Source of the DNA: CAXBGS01 sp963975425
Lineage (GTDB): Bacteria; Planctomycetota; Planctomycetia; Pirellulales; Pirellulaceae
Assembly (NCBI GenBank): GCA_963975425.1
Contig: CAXBGS010000004.1
Span: forward strand, 604,972 to 668,971
DNA: 64,000 bases
Direction: 5' to 3'
The notes under the pieces: model-generated
Told to the model about the DNA's origin: nothing
Seen by the model: only the letters and a program-made list of their open reading frames with translations
The model's database searches: none
Made by a program: the position numbers and the translations under genes
Shown here: one piece after another, positions 52,276 to 62,900 of the stretch
Layout: every line of letters starts with the position of its first letter
How positions within the stretch are numbered: the stretch's first letter is position 1

Positions 52276-54339
52276 TCATGCCAGTTGCAAACACCCTTGT
52301 GGTGATTCGTCTTTCTTTGTGTCTCGTTGCAGCAACGATTCGGTTTCGTGATCGAACTGCAGCATCCGTCGCCGCGCGTATTCAGATTTCCGGGCCAAAC
52401 TTGTTTGCAGCTTTAAAATCTTGCCTGCGATCAAGGCACCAGTGGATTCAGAGTCGTTTCCACTCGCGACGTGTCGGCAAATAGCTCGCCCGATCCAAGG
52501 CGCGTCCTGTACCAGTAACGGCTCATCGGCGGAAACATAAACACGAGCCGACCCCGGATCGCCGCATCGAGCGCATCGCCCCATCAATTGACGATCGACT
52601 CGGGTGAGCGAATGTCGCTGCGCCACGATGACGTGCAGCCCGCCCGCCTGAGCGACCGACCGATCCAACTGGATGTCGGTGCCTCGCCCGGCCAAATTGG
52701 TAGCGACCGTGATGCCGCCTGTTGTTCCTGCGGTTGCAATGACCGACGCTTCGTCTGCATCCTGCACACCGTTGAGCAGTTGAAACTCTAAACCGGCTCG
52801 CTGGAGCCTGCTTGCAACCGAACGACTCTGCTGAATGCTATGCGTTCCGATCAAAACCGCGCGGCCTGCCTCGTGCATTCGTTTGGTTTCGTCGACAATC
52901 GCATCCCATTTGTCTGTTTCACTCTGGCAAAAGTGATCCGGCAACAACAATCGACGCGATTGAAGACGCAGTGGCACGCGCACGACGGGCATCCCATAGA
53001 TGCGCGCAAACTCGGATTCGCAACCTGCTGCCGTTCCGGTCATGCCGGCCAGGACTTGGTAGTGTCGATAGAATCGCTGGCGAGTGATCCGGGCCAACGT
53101 CTTTGACTCAGGCGTGACCAGCAAACCATGCTTGGCCGAAACCGCTTGATGCAGACCGCTGGACCAAGTCCGATCGGCAAACACTCGCCCGGTCGACGAA
53201 TCAACAATCTGGACTTGCTCGTCTCGCACCACATAATCGACGTCTTGCCGTAGACAGTGAACCGCGCGGATTGCGAGTCCCACGTATTCGTGCCAAGGCC
53301 GGACGAGCTTGGAATGCGTGGCCATGACTGGATCGGCATAGATGCGGCAATAGCCCGAGTCTGAAAAGCCGACTTCACCTTTGGATCGATCGATCGTGTA
53401 ATGGTTATCATCAAGCGCAGCGGCCGTCGTGACGGCCGCATGATGGATCGCCGCATCTGCGGCTTCATCTGCATCGGCCTGACTGAGCAACAGCGGTGAC
53501 GTTGCGTCGTCGATCAAAACGTTGTCGATTTCATCGACGATTGCCGCATACAGACCGCGGCCACGCGTTTCGCGATCAGGCACATACGTTTCGCAATCAG
53601 GCACATAGGTTTCGCAACCAGGCATACGCCCACGATTGGCGACCGCATTGACCTTTCGATAGATCTGGCTGCCCAACGGGGACGATTCATCGCGCGAGAG
53701 AACCAGTTGGTCTCGCAGAAAGTCGAATCCGAACACGTGGCCGGGACCGAACGTGATGTCGGCATCGTAGGCAGCGCGTGCTTGCGGTTCGGTGGCAGAT
53801 TCGGTGACGATTCCCGTTGTGATTGCGAGCCTGTCAAAGACCGGTGCGAGTCGATGGTAGTCGCGATGAGCCAAGTATTCATTCGTTGTCGCCACGTGGA
53901 CGCCCCGACCAAACAACGCATGCACATAGGCCGGCAAGACTCCCGACAGCGTCTTGCCTTCGCCGGTCTGCATTTCCGCGACCGCACCATTGGCGACCAG
54001 CATGCCGGCAAACAGCTGGACGTCAAATAACGTCACGTTCAATGTGCGTTTGATGGCTTCGATCACTCCCCCGGCAGCCAAGCACAGCAAGTCATCATCG
54101 ACCGTCTGTCCAGGCCGAGCGGCGTGAGATCGCAGCAACCGTGTGTGCCGCTGCAACGCTTGATCGCTTTGATCTGCAAGGGAGTTCGCGATTGCTTTCG
54201 ACTTGCGAACCCATCCCCACAACGTTTCAGTGTCACCCATTGTGGAAAGCTTGAATTTCGCGCCTGCGGTTCGATTGATCGCACCGCGATTTTGCTTGAC
54301 TGGTGCCAACTGCGATCGGAATTTTGGCAATGCGATCAT
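52276..54339 (-). CDS. SecA-like ATPase lacking the SecA C-terminal third
   Basis: The helicase-like core is complete: Walker A MQTGEGKT at 123-130, HVATTNEYLAHRD at 148-160, YDADITFGPGHVFGFDFLRD at 191-210 and the Walker B VDEIDNVLIDDA at 268-279. The preprotein cross-linking region (HYTIDRSKGEVGFSDSGY), LAGMTGTAAGCESEFARIYG, THSIQQS, TNLAGRGTDIQLD at 547-559 and GRCARCGD at 587-594 follow. After that only ~90 residues remain; the helical scaffold and wing and the zinc/SecB-binding tail of housekeeping SecA (about 800-1000 residues) are missing. A three-copy repeat (CETYVPD) sits just before Walker B. The start is set by the four-base overlap with the TolC gene. Likely drives export of the operon's cargo, but unproven. 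Confidence 0.87.
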   Translation of the reverse strand: MIALPKFRSQLAPVKQNRGAINRTAGAKFKLSTMGDTETLWGWVRKSKAIANSLADQSDQALQRHTRLLRSHAARPGQTVDDDLLCLAAGGVIEAIKRTLNVTLFDVQLFAGMLVANGAVAEMQTGEGKTLSGVLPAYVHALFGRGVHVATTNEYLAHRDYHRLAPVFDRLAITTGIVTESATEPQARAAYDADITFGPGHVFGFDFLRDQLVLSRDESSPLGSQIYRKVNAVANRGRMPGCETYVPDCETYVPDRETRGRGLYAAIVDEIDNVLIDDATSPLLLSQADADEAADAAIHHAAVTTAAALDDNHYTIDRSKGEVGFSDSGYCRIYADPVMATHSKLVRPWHEYVGLAIRAVHCLRQDVDYVVRDEQVQIVDSSTGRVFADRTWSSGLHQAVSAKHGLLVTPESKTLARITRQRFYRHYQVLAGMTGTAAGCESEFARIYGMPVVRVPLRLQSRRLLLPDHFCQSETDKWDAIVDETKRMHEAGRAVLIGTHSIQQSRSVASRLQRAGLEFQLLNGVQDADEASVIATAGTTGGITVATNLAGRGTDIQLDRSVAQAGGLHVIVAQRHSLTRVDRQLMGRCARCGDPGSARVYVSADEPLLVQDAPWIGRAICRHVASGNDSESTGALIAGKILKLQTSLARKSEYARRRMLQFDHETESLLQRDTKKDESPQGCLQLA
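53565..53628. repeat. 21-bp tandem repeat inside the SecA-like gene
   Basis: Three imperfect in-frame copies of about 21 bases (GTTTCGCAATCAGGCACATA type) encode CETYVPDCETYVPDRET, a small insertion between the pre-Walker B helix and Walker B that typical SecA lacks. Confidence 0.7.
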
Positions 54340-56663
54340 GGCTTGAACCCTGTCAATTCGTGGTTCATTTGCAGCAGCACACCGGTGGCTTTTCGCAACT
54401 GCACCCAAGACATTGCGTAGGCAACCTGAGCCCGCACGAACGAACGTTCTTCGTCGGCCAATCTTTCTTGCGCATCCAGCAGGTCTTCGATCAGTAGCAC
54501 GGGTGATTCGTTCGGATCGGGTAACAATTCCCATCGCTGTCGCAGGTAATTGACTTCGTTCTCTGATGCATCAATCGATTGCTTCTTTGTCGCCATCTCA
54601 TCGAACGTGGCTCGCGTTTCACGAACGGCGATTTCAACCTCGGCAAACGCCATCTCTGTTGTTTGTTGAAAACGATAGAGCGTGCGTTTCATTTCCCATT
54701 GATTACGAGCCAGCCGTGCCCGACTGGCGCGATTGGCAACGGGAATCTCGAATAGCAAACCGGCCGCGTAACTGGCACCGCCGTCACTGAACTGATTGCC
54801 GATCGCACCGAACGTGTCCGTCTTGCCGTCCAGGCCGGCGACGTAAGTTCCCAGAATCAAATCCAACCGAGGCAGCACTTGGTTACGCGCCGCGCCGACG
54901 CGTGCACTGACCGCTTGGATTTCGCGGATCGCAGCGGCGATGTCGTTGCGATGATCCAGCGCCGTGATGGTTGCCTGCCGCGTCGACACATTGACCGGAT
55001 AGGCCAATGGCACGTCTTGCGGTGTCAGTTCCAGCATGGCGGATCGTGCCAAACGAGGGTCGCCGGTGAGAACGCGCAGCTGTGCTTGCGCATTTCGGAC
55101 GCGAGTTTCGGCGCGTATTAAATCGCTGCGCCGCTGGGCAACTGCGGCTTGGGCACGCAGGATCTGTCGCCGGTAGGCATCGACCGCCTGACGCGCCAGC
55201 AAGATGTCACGCAGATGATTTGCGCCCTCAAGCAAACGACTGCGCTGCAGCCATTCCGCTCGAGCCTGGTAAAGTTCCCAGTACGCGGTCGTGACGTTTA
55301 GCAAATGCTCTTCTAGTTCATCACGAACTTCACTTCGGGAAACCTGTAGATCAATTTGCGCTAACAGGACTCGTGTGTTGTTGACGGCCCGGCCGTGATC
55401 TCGAAGCAGTGGCTGAGTGAAATTAAGCTCTAACCTGGACGTACCCTGTGGATTGGGGACGAGAAATGTCGAGTTATTGTCTTGAAAGCCACCGCGTTGA
55501 ACGAGTTCCAGGTTTCCACCGCCGCGTGTTTTCTTGCGGACACCCGCGGACGAAGAAAATGTTTCGTCGCGAAAGCGGTCGGAGTTGTCGCCCGTGGTCA
55601 ACTCGCTGCCCACCGGCTCATTTGTGTTCGCAAATTTCGCTTCAATAAACGCAAGCGTGTCAAACTCGGCATCAGCGATCACGACATCGTTTTGACGAAT
55701 CTTTGGTTCTGCCAGAATTCCTTGGACGTACGGCGAAGACACGAGCGCCGTTTGCGTGACCGTCGCGATGTCAATCGGTAAGGCTTGCGGTGACAACCCC
55801 ATCGGTTGTGCAATCGACGTTTGCCACCACACGTCGATGTCCAACGGCTGACCGGATGAATCGACGGGCCCGACACCGTTCATCGTCAATTGATCAGGCA
55901 ACTCGTCCGCTCGTACTCGATAGTGATCTAACTGGCCCGCCCATGGACCATGGTTGATCGGGTTCGGAACACTCGGTACATCAGCCGCACCTCGGTGCAA
56001 GTCGACGTTTTCCGGCGCCGAAGTGATCGACGTGGATATGTTTGGCGGATCGACGATCGCGACATCGAATGTCGGTACTTCGAAATGATCCACGATCGCG
56101 TTTGGCGTATCCGTTGTCCGCGGCGCCCACACCGGAGGCACCCCCAGGTCATCGCGGACCGCTGTCGCCGATGGGGAATGTTCGCTGCGAACGTTGGCCC
56201 CGTTTCGATTCCAGTGAATGGTCGTTGCTGCGTCCAAACGACTGGTAAGCCCAGCATCGCTAACGCCTCGAATCCCCGCCGCGTTGGAATCAGTATTCAG
56301 CGGAGGCACTAAACCGAGTCCGGAACCTTGTAGCGTCGACTTTGGGCCCGGTACCGGACGAATGGGTGTTGGGTCCACGAGTGAAGGGCGGATCGGCGTT
56401 GGACGGATCGGTGTTGGACGGATCGGGGCCGGGCGCACTGGAGTCGGATGAATGGGAGTTTCGGCCGAGCCGGCCGGCAAAGAACTCGCGATAGCGGATT
56501 CGATCGAGTGGGGCGTCTTGGTCCGTGAAACTGGGTCCGCCAGCAAAGGCGTTTGGATAGCGCACCATGCAACCAACGGCGCAGCAGCAAACACGATCAG
56601 CACGCGCCTCCAGCGCGTCCGAACGTTGACGACGTCGGAAATGGTTTTCTTAAGCTCTATCAT
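54336..56663 (-). CDS. TolC-like outer membrane efflux protein with a long proline-rich N-terminal region
   Basis: The C-terminal ~470 residues have the TolC layout: two repeats of long helices and short beta-strands, with LELNFTQPLLRDHGRAVNN, LLNVTTAYWELYQARAEWLQR, VRNAQAQLRVLTGDPRLA and AGLLFEIPVANRASRARLARN. Before it, ~290 residues are unusual. They comprise a short leader and hydrophobic stretch (RRVLIVFAAAPLVAWCAI), a Pro-rich repeat of TPIRP units at ~68-107, and a low-complexity region. I start at the ATG of MIELKKTISD, where the signal begins; upstream in-frame sequence is not protein-like. It is first in the operon and would form the outer membrane channel for the adaptors that follow. 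Confidence 0.85.
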   Translation of the reverse strand: MIELKKTISDVVNVRTRWRRVLIVFAAAPLVAWCAIQTPLLADPVSRTKTPHSIESAIASSLPAGSAETPIHPTPVRPAPIRPTPIRPTPIRPSLVDPTPIRPVPGPKSTLQGSGLGLVPPLNTDSNAAGIRGVSDAGLTSRLDAATTIHWNRNGANVRSEHSPSATAVRDDLGVPPVWAPRTTDTPNAIVDHFEVPTFDVAIVDPPNISTSITSAPENVDLHRGAADVPSVPNPINHGPWAGQLDHYRVRADELPDQLTMNGVGPVDSSGQPLDIDVWWQTSIAQPMGLSPQALPIDIATVTQTALVSSPYVQGILAEPKIRQNDVVIADAEFDTLAFIEAKFANTNEPVGSELTTGDNSDRFRDETFSSSAGVRKKTRGGGNLELVQRGGFQDNNSTFLVPNPQGTSRLELNFTQPLLRDHGRAVNNTRVLLAQIDLQVSRSEVRDELEEHLLNVTTAYWELYQARAEWLQRSRLLEGANHLRDILLARQAVDAYRRQILRAQAAVAQRRSDLIRAETRVRNAQAQLRVLTGDPRLARSAMLELTPQDVPLAYPVNVSTRQATITALDHRNDIAAAIREIQAVSARVGAARNQVLPRLDLILGTYVAGLDGKTDTFGAIGNQFSDGGASYAAGLLFEIPVANRASRARLARNQWEMKRTLYRFQQTTEMAFAEVEIAVRETRATFDEMATKKQSIDASENEVNYLRQRWELLPDPNESPVLLIEDLLDAQERLADEERSFVRAQVAYAMSWVQLRKATGVLLQMNHELTGFKP
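56340..56460. repeat. Degenerate 15-bp repeat encoding TPIRP units in the TolC-like gene
   Basis: The coding (minus) strand has several adjacent units reading (H/R)PTP(I/V)RP. They form the Pro-rich linker between the signal region and the rest of the TolC-like protein. Confidence 0.7.
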
Positions 56664-56910
56664 GCTCTGAACGGTTGTGATCGTAATCACGCATACAACA
56701 CTCATAATCGGCAAAGCCTTCCGTCGGGATGCAGTCGTATCCCTGGGAAACGCACCGTCAACGAGCACCTGCGCCGCAAAGTCATCCTGCCGCGCGCAAC
56801 CGGAACAGCAACCCCATTCTTCCTGTACTACCAAGGCAGCCATAGTCGCGCCGATCGATAGCGTTCCGTACATTTCAGATGGACAAATCTCTCGACCTGA
56901 ATCGGAACAA
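56664..56910. promoter_or_regulatory. Divergent intergenic region between TolC operon and giant protein gene
   Basis: 247 bases separate the two divergent starts. It holds no convincing gene. It presumably carries both promoters, which would let the secretion operon and the giant protein be co-regulated. No -35/-10 pair or operator was clear. Confidence 0.4.
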
Positions 56911-59900
56911 ATGCGAAACCGAATCAACCAGTGGTGGCAGCAATGGCTGATCACTTCCGACGAAGCGACCACGCGAGCCCGTGGTGCGCTTCGTCGTTCG
57001 TTTGATCAGGACGCGGTTCAGCCGCCTCTGCAAATCAGCGGTTTGGAGCCACGAATCCTGTTCAGCGCGACACCAATCGATCCCAGCATGATGCCTGGGT
57101 CCGATGAGGTCGCGACGGTAATGCAGGTCGAAACCGAGACATCGGCGTCTGAAACCGACGATTTATGCATCGCCACCCTTGCAGAAGCGGCAGGACCGGA
57201 TCAATCGGTGCGCGAGATCGTCTTTGTCGATGGCAACGTTTCGGATATCCAGCAACTCATCAGCGACCTGGATACATCCGGACGCAACGTCGAAGTCTTT
57301 GTGTTGGATTCGGATCGTAGTGGCATCGATCAGATCAGCGAAATCTTGGATTCGCGCGTCGGCGTGGATTCGATCCACTTGGTCACTCACGGAACCGATG
57401 GCGCTGTGAAACTGGGAAATGAATGGCTGACCGAGTCCAATCTTGCCAGTCATGCCGGGGCGATTGCGTCATGGCACTCGTCGCTGACCGCCGAAGCAGA
57501 CATCCTTTTTTACGGATGCGATTTGGCCAGCAGCGCATCCGGACGTGGCTTTGTCGAATCCATCAGCCTCTTGACCGGCGCCGATGTGGCGGCCAGCGAC
57601 GACGGTACTGGCAGTGCGCGTCTGGGTGGCGACTGGGATTTGGAATACGAAACTGGTTCGATCGAAGTCGGCGTCGCGTTTTCGATAGCGATGCAAAACG
57701 AGTGGGACGGAATTCTGGACACGTTTGTCGTGACGAACACGGCAAGCAGCGGCGCGGGATCGCTGGCACAAGCGATCCTGGACGCCAACGCGTTGGTCGG
57801 AATAGACACGATTACGTTCAACATCTCAGGCACCGGCGTGCATACGATCGCGCCATCATCATCACTAACGATCAATGATACGGTCATTATTGATGCGACG
57901 ACCGATGATAGTTTTGCCGCCAACAGCAGCAGGCCGGCGATTATCTTGTCCGGCACCAGCGCCGGTGGCGGTGCGGACGGTCTGGTACTCACATCGTCGG
58001 CCGACGGCAGCACGATTCGAGGGCTGATCATCCAAGACTGGGGCGGCGACGGTATCGAGATTCAAGCCGGATCGGACAACAATGTCATCGCCGGCAACTT
58101 TATCGGACGACTGAACAACGATGGAACGGATTCCGGCGCAGGAACGGCAAACGGTGGCAACGGCATCCGCGTACTCGGTGCCAACAACACCATTGGTGGG
58201 TCCACCGCAACGGATCGCAACATCATTTCCGGTAATTCTTCAAACGGCATCAGTATCGAGGGAAGCTCGGCGACGGGAAACAACGTTCAAGGGAATTATA
58301 TCGGGACGGATTTGTCCGGTCACAGTGCACTGGGAAACACAAGTCAAGGCGTTTCGATTACCAATGGTGCAGCATCCAACACGATTGGCGGGGTCACGAC
58401 CGCGCGGGGCAATTTGATCAGCGGCAACAATGCAAACGGTGTCTTGATCAGCAATGCCGGAAGCATCAACAACGTCATCCAGATGAACTTGATCGGCGTT
58501 GATGTCGAGGGCGATGACGCCCTTGGCAATGCCGCCGCGGGTGTCTTGATCAACTCAAATGCCACGAACAATCTAGTCGGCGGTGCTGGTACTGGTAACG
58601 TGATCGGCGGAAATCAAAACGGCGTTCAAATCTATGACGGAGGAACGACCAATAACACGATCAGCGGAAACTTTGTCGGCGTCGATGCAACGGCAACATT
58701 TACCGTCGGCAACACAAGCCAAGGGATTCAAATCGGCGGTGGCGCCGCAAGCAACTTGATCGGCGGCACGACCATTTCGGAAGCAAACATCGTTGGCGGC
58801 AACGGCACATCCGGCATCGAGCTGACAAACTCTGGCACCAACCTGAATCGAATCGAAGGTAATTTCATTGGCACCAATACCGCGGGCACTCTTGACCTCG
58901 GCAACGTAATTCACGGAATCCGCATTCAAAACGGCGCGGCCGACAACGTCGTCGGTGGCACGAACACTAACCAAGCCAATCGAATCGCCTTTAATGGAAA
59001 CAGCGGCATCAATCTGTTTAGCGGAGCGACAGACAATGCGATTCTTGGCAATGCAATCTACAGCAACGTCGGCCTGGGAATCGACTTGAACGACGACTCG
59101 GTTTCGATGAACGATACCAATGATGCCGACTCGGGGCCGAACGATCAGTTGAATTTTCCGGTCGTTACATCCGTCGCCCAGAATGGTTCTGACCTGGATA
59201 TTAACTTTGCCGCTGACTTGCCCGCGGGAACTTATCGCGTGGAGTTTTTCGAAAACGCAAGCAGCGACGCGAGCGGCTATGGCGAAGGACACACATTCTT
59301 GGGCGCGGTCACCATCATCACGACGGGCGACACCGGCAGCGAGATTTTTTCAGAAACACTCACGGGCGTCACCCTGACCACCGGCGCCGCGGTTTCAGCA
59401 ACGGCGACAGAGGACTTTGGAGGAGGTACCTATGGCAGCACGTCTGAGTTCGGGTATGCGTACACGGCCGGGTCCGAACTGGCCAGCAAGAACGAAACCG
59501 TCATCAATGAAACGACCGACGGCACGCAAGAGACTTCAGCCGAAAATGTCGGCAGCCAAGATGCCGTCGCGGTTGATGGCGAAGGAAACTACGTCGTGGT
59601 TTGGTCATCGGATCAAGTCGGCGGGGATGATGGCGACGGATATGGTGTGCTCGCAAGGCTCTATGACGCCAATGGAAACGCGCTGACGTCCGAATTTCAG
59701 GTCAATCAAACGACCGCGAACGACCAGCAATGGGCGCGAGTTGCAAGAGCCCTGGACGGTACATTTGTGGTCACCTGGACCAGCGGGACGGCGGGCAACG
59801 AAGACGTCTACTTCCGTCGGTTCGCCGCCGACGGCAGCGCATTGACCAACGAATTGATCGCAAACGATACGACCACCAACACTCAGAAAAATTCGGTTGT

Positions 59901-62900
59901 CGCAATCGATCGTACCACCGGCGAATTCGTGATTGCTTGGCAAGGTGAGGGGCCGGGGGACAGCAGTTCCATCTTCTTCCGTCGATTCAATGCAGACGGA
60001 ACGTCAAAAGATAGTGCCGACCAGCTTGTCAATTCCGCCGGCGCTCACAGCGAACAAGATCCAGCGATCGCGATGCAGACCGCTGGCGGTTTCGTGGTTG
60101 CCTGGGAACGTGGTGACTCCAACAAGATTTACTTTCAGCGATTCGACGGCAGTGGCGCCAAACTGGGTAGCGAGACTCAGATCGACAATGCCTTGGCATC
60201 GAGTGTTGGTCTTGATATCGCCAGTGATGACGACGGAAACTTTACGGTGGTTTATCGTTCCGAAACCATCATCACCGGCATCTTTGCACGGGGGTTTTTC
60301 GCAAACGGGACGGAACGATTCACTCATTCAAATCTCGCCGGCGGCAACGCGGCGAGTGCGTCGATCAGCATGCTGGGTGATGGTTCGCACATCGTCACGT
60401 GGCAGAAGAGCGGTGACGGAGACGGCAACGGTGTCTACGGGCGGCGCTACAATGCCGACGGCAGTACCAATGGCAGCGAGTTCCTGGTGAACTACACAAC
60501 GACCGGCCAGCAAAACCAGCCTTCCATCGCTGCGATTGACATCGACAACTTTGTGGTGGTGTGGTTTGGCGAAGGCGCCGGCGACACGAGCGGGGTCTTT
60601 GCGAAACAATACGGCACCGGTGCGACGGTCAGCGCGCCACCGGCAGTCACGTTAGGCGGCCCCTATACAATTTTCGAAGGCGACTCATTGACACTTTCGG
60701 GCACGACGGTCGTCGACCCCGATGGTGACACACCAAGCTACGCCTGGGATCTGGACAATGACGGCAATTATGGCGAGTCGAGCGAACCGACCACCGCCAC
60801 TCCCACGATCGATTGGGCCACGCTAAAGAGTTTCGGAATCGATGATGACGGAACGGTTTATACGATCGGAGTTCGGGTCGACGACGGCAACGGCGGATTC
60901 ACGACGGCCACCACCACGGTCACGGTCCTGAATGCCGCTCCCACATTAAGCATCAGTGGCTCCGCCACGGCAGTTAACGGTACAAGTTACTTTTTAGCAC
61001 TCGGTGCTACGGATCCGGGCGATGACACGATCAGCAGCTGGACGATCAATTGGGGCGATGGCACCATCGAAACCATCGCCGGAAATCCAACGGCCGTGTC
61101 ACACATCTACGCCGTCACAGGCCTGACTCACAACATCACCGTATCTGCGACCGACGAAGACGGAACGTGGCATCCGAACGAGATGCTTGTGACAAGCAGC
61201 GTGTCAAACAGCATGTTTCGGTTTGCCCCCGTTAGTGGCGACTTCGTCGAATCGTTCGGCGCAGGGGACGTGACTGCGCCTAGCGACTCGGTCATTGGCC
61301 CAGACGGGTTGTTATATGTTGCGGGGATCACTTCGGGGGACGTCGAGCGTTACGACCCGGTGACTGGAAATCGAGTCGATACGTTCGTCACCGCCGGCTC
61401 GGGTGGTTTAAGCGGCGCAGGCGGACTGGCGTTCGGCCCAGACGGAAACCTCTATGTGGCCAGCTTTGGAACCGACAGCATCCTGCGATACGACGGGACA
61501 ACGGGCGCCTTTATTGATGCCTTCGTCAGCGGATCGGGTGGTTTGGACGGACCCATCGGAATTTTATTCCACAGCGACGGTGATCTGTACGTCAGCAGTT
61601 ACAACAGCAATCGTATCATCCGATACGACGGTGCTACGGGTGCCGTGATCGGCGATTTCGTTTCGGCGGGCTCTGGTGGGCTGGTCGGCCCCGAGTTTAT
61701 GGCATTCGGCCCGGACGGCAATCTTTATGTCGCCTCGTATGACACCGACCAGGTGCTGCGGTATGACGGTTCCACCGGTGCTTTCATCGACGCGTTCGTT
61801 TCCGCCGGCAGCGGTGGGCTTGATGGCACATCGGGAGTAAGCTTCGGCCCCGACGGTGATCTCTATGTCGCCAGTGTGCTTAGCGATGAAGTGCTGAGAT
61901 ATGACGGCACGACTGGCGCGTTTATCGAAGCCGCCGCAAGCGGCAACGGTCTCGATGGACCTCGAGATTCAATATTCCTGCCATCGGTTCAGGTCACCGT
62001 GACCGCACCACCCAATGGTGGCCGGCTCTGGTTCAGCACGAATGGAGGCGGTGATTCCACGTCGCTGCCAAGTTGGGGCAGTGCCACGGTCGTCGAACTC
62101 GGCGGCACATCTTTGTCGTTCGACACGGCAGGCGTTCCTGCGAACACGACCAGTGGTGACTTCACGGTTGCCTTCGAAATCGACAACTTCGCGTCAGGTG
62201 CGCAGGTCAACGCGTTGCATTACGTTGGCACAGATCTATCGATCGGCGGAGACACGTTCGCTGCTTTCAATTTACTTGCCGGTGACGTCTTGTTCTCAAC
62301 CGATTCGGGCGAAACGTTGGTCAGTACGAATTCATTGTCGGCCGACAAAGAGGACGTCGTTGTCTTTCGCCCTGATACGCCAGGCGACTACAGCAGCGGT
62401 TCGTTCTTTTTGTTGCTTGACGATCCCGCCAGTGCCGAAATCATGGGGATCACACTCGTCGAACAAACCACCACCCTGGCCGACGTCACGCTTACCGCCG
62501 GCACGTTCTTATACACGCGATCCGGTGGCGCAGAGGATAGTAATGTCTATACCTTTATCGCCGACGACGTTGGTGACGGCACCACCAGCGGCATGTCTCA
62601 ACTGTTAATCGATGGGTCCGATATCGGAATCAGCGACAAAGTGCACGGAATCGAACTGATCGAATCGCCCATGACCGTCGCGGGCACCGATTTTACCGAA
62701 GGCCAATTGCTGCTAAGCATCGATGGAAACAGCGCGGTAGGGGACAACTCACTAGCGGTGACCCAACACGACATCTTCTTGCTTGACGTGACCCAAACGA
62801 CGCTGGGGTCGGGTACCTCTTCCGCGACGGCAACTTTACTTCTCGATGGCAGCGATGTCGAACTATCTTCGGGCTCCGAAAAGATTGACGCGATCGCAAT

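Noticed and set aside
52276..54339. Calling this gene the housekeeping secA
   Set aside because: The C-terminal scaffold, wing and zinc-binding tail are absent and the gene is embedded in a TolC/HlyD operon, so it is better treated as an accessory SecA-like motor.
54340..54534. A longer start for the SecA-like gene, adding 65 residues
   Set aside because: The extension lies wholly inside the TolC coding region in another frame and is Arg-rich; the ATGA overlap at 54336-54339 gives a natural coupled start.
56664..56972. A longer start for the TolC-like gene, adding 103 residues
   Set aside because: The extra part crosses the start of the divergent giant gene and lacks a signal peptide; the ATG at 56663 directly precedes a basic region and hydrophobic segment.
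57510..59292. Several minus-strand open frames across the beta-helix part of the giant protein
   Set aside because: They are low-complexity shadows of Asn/Gly-rich repeats, with no ribosome binding sites, and the plus-strand frame is continuous there.
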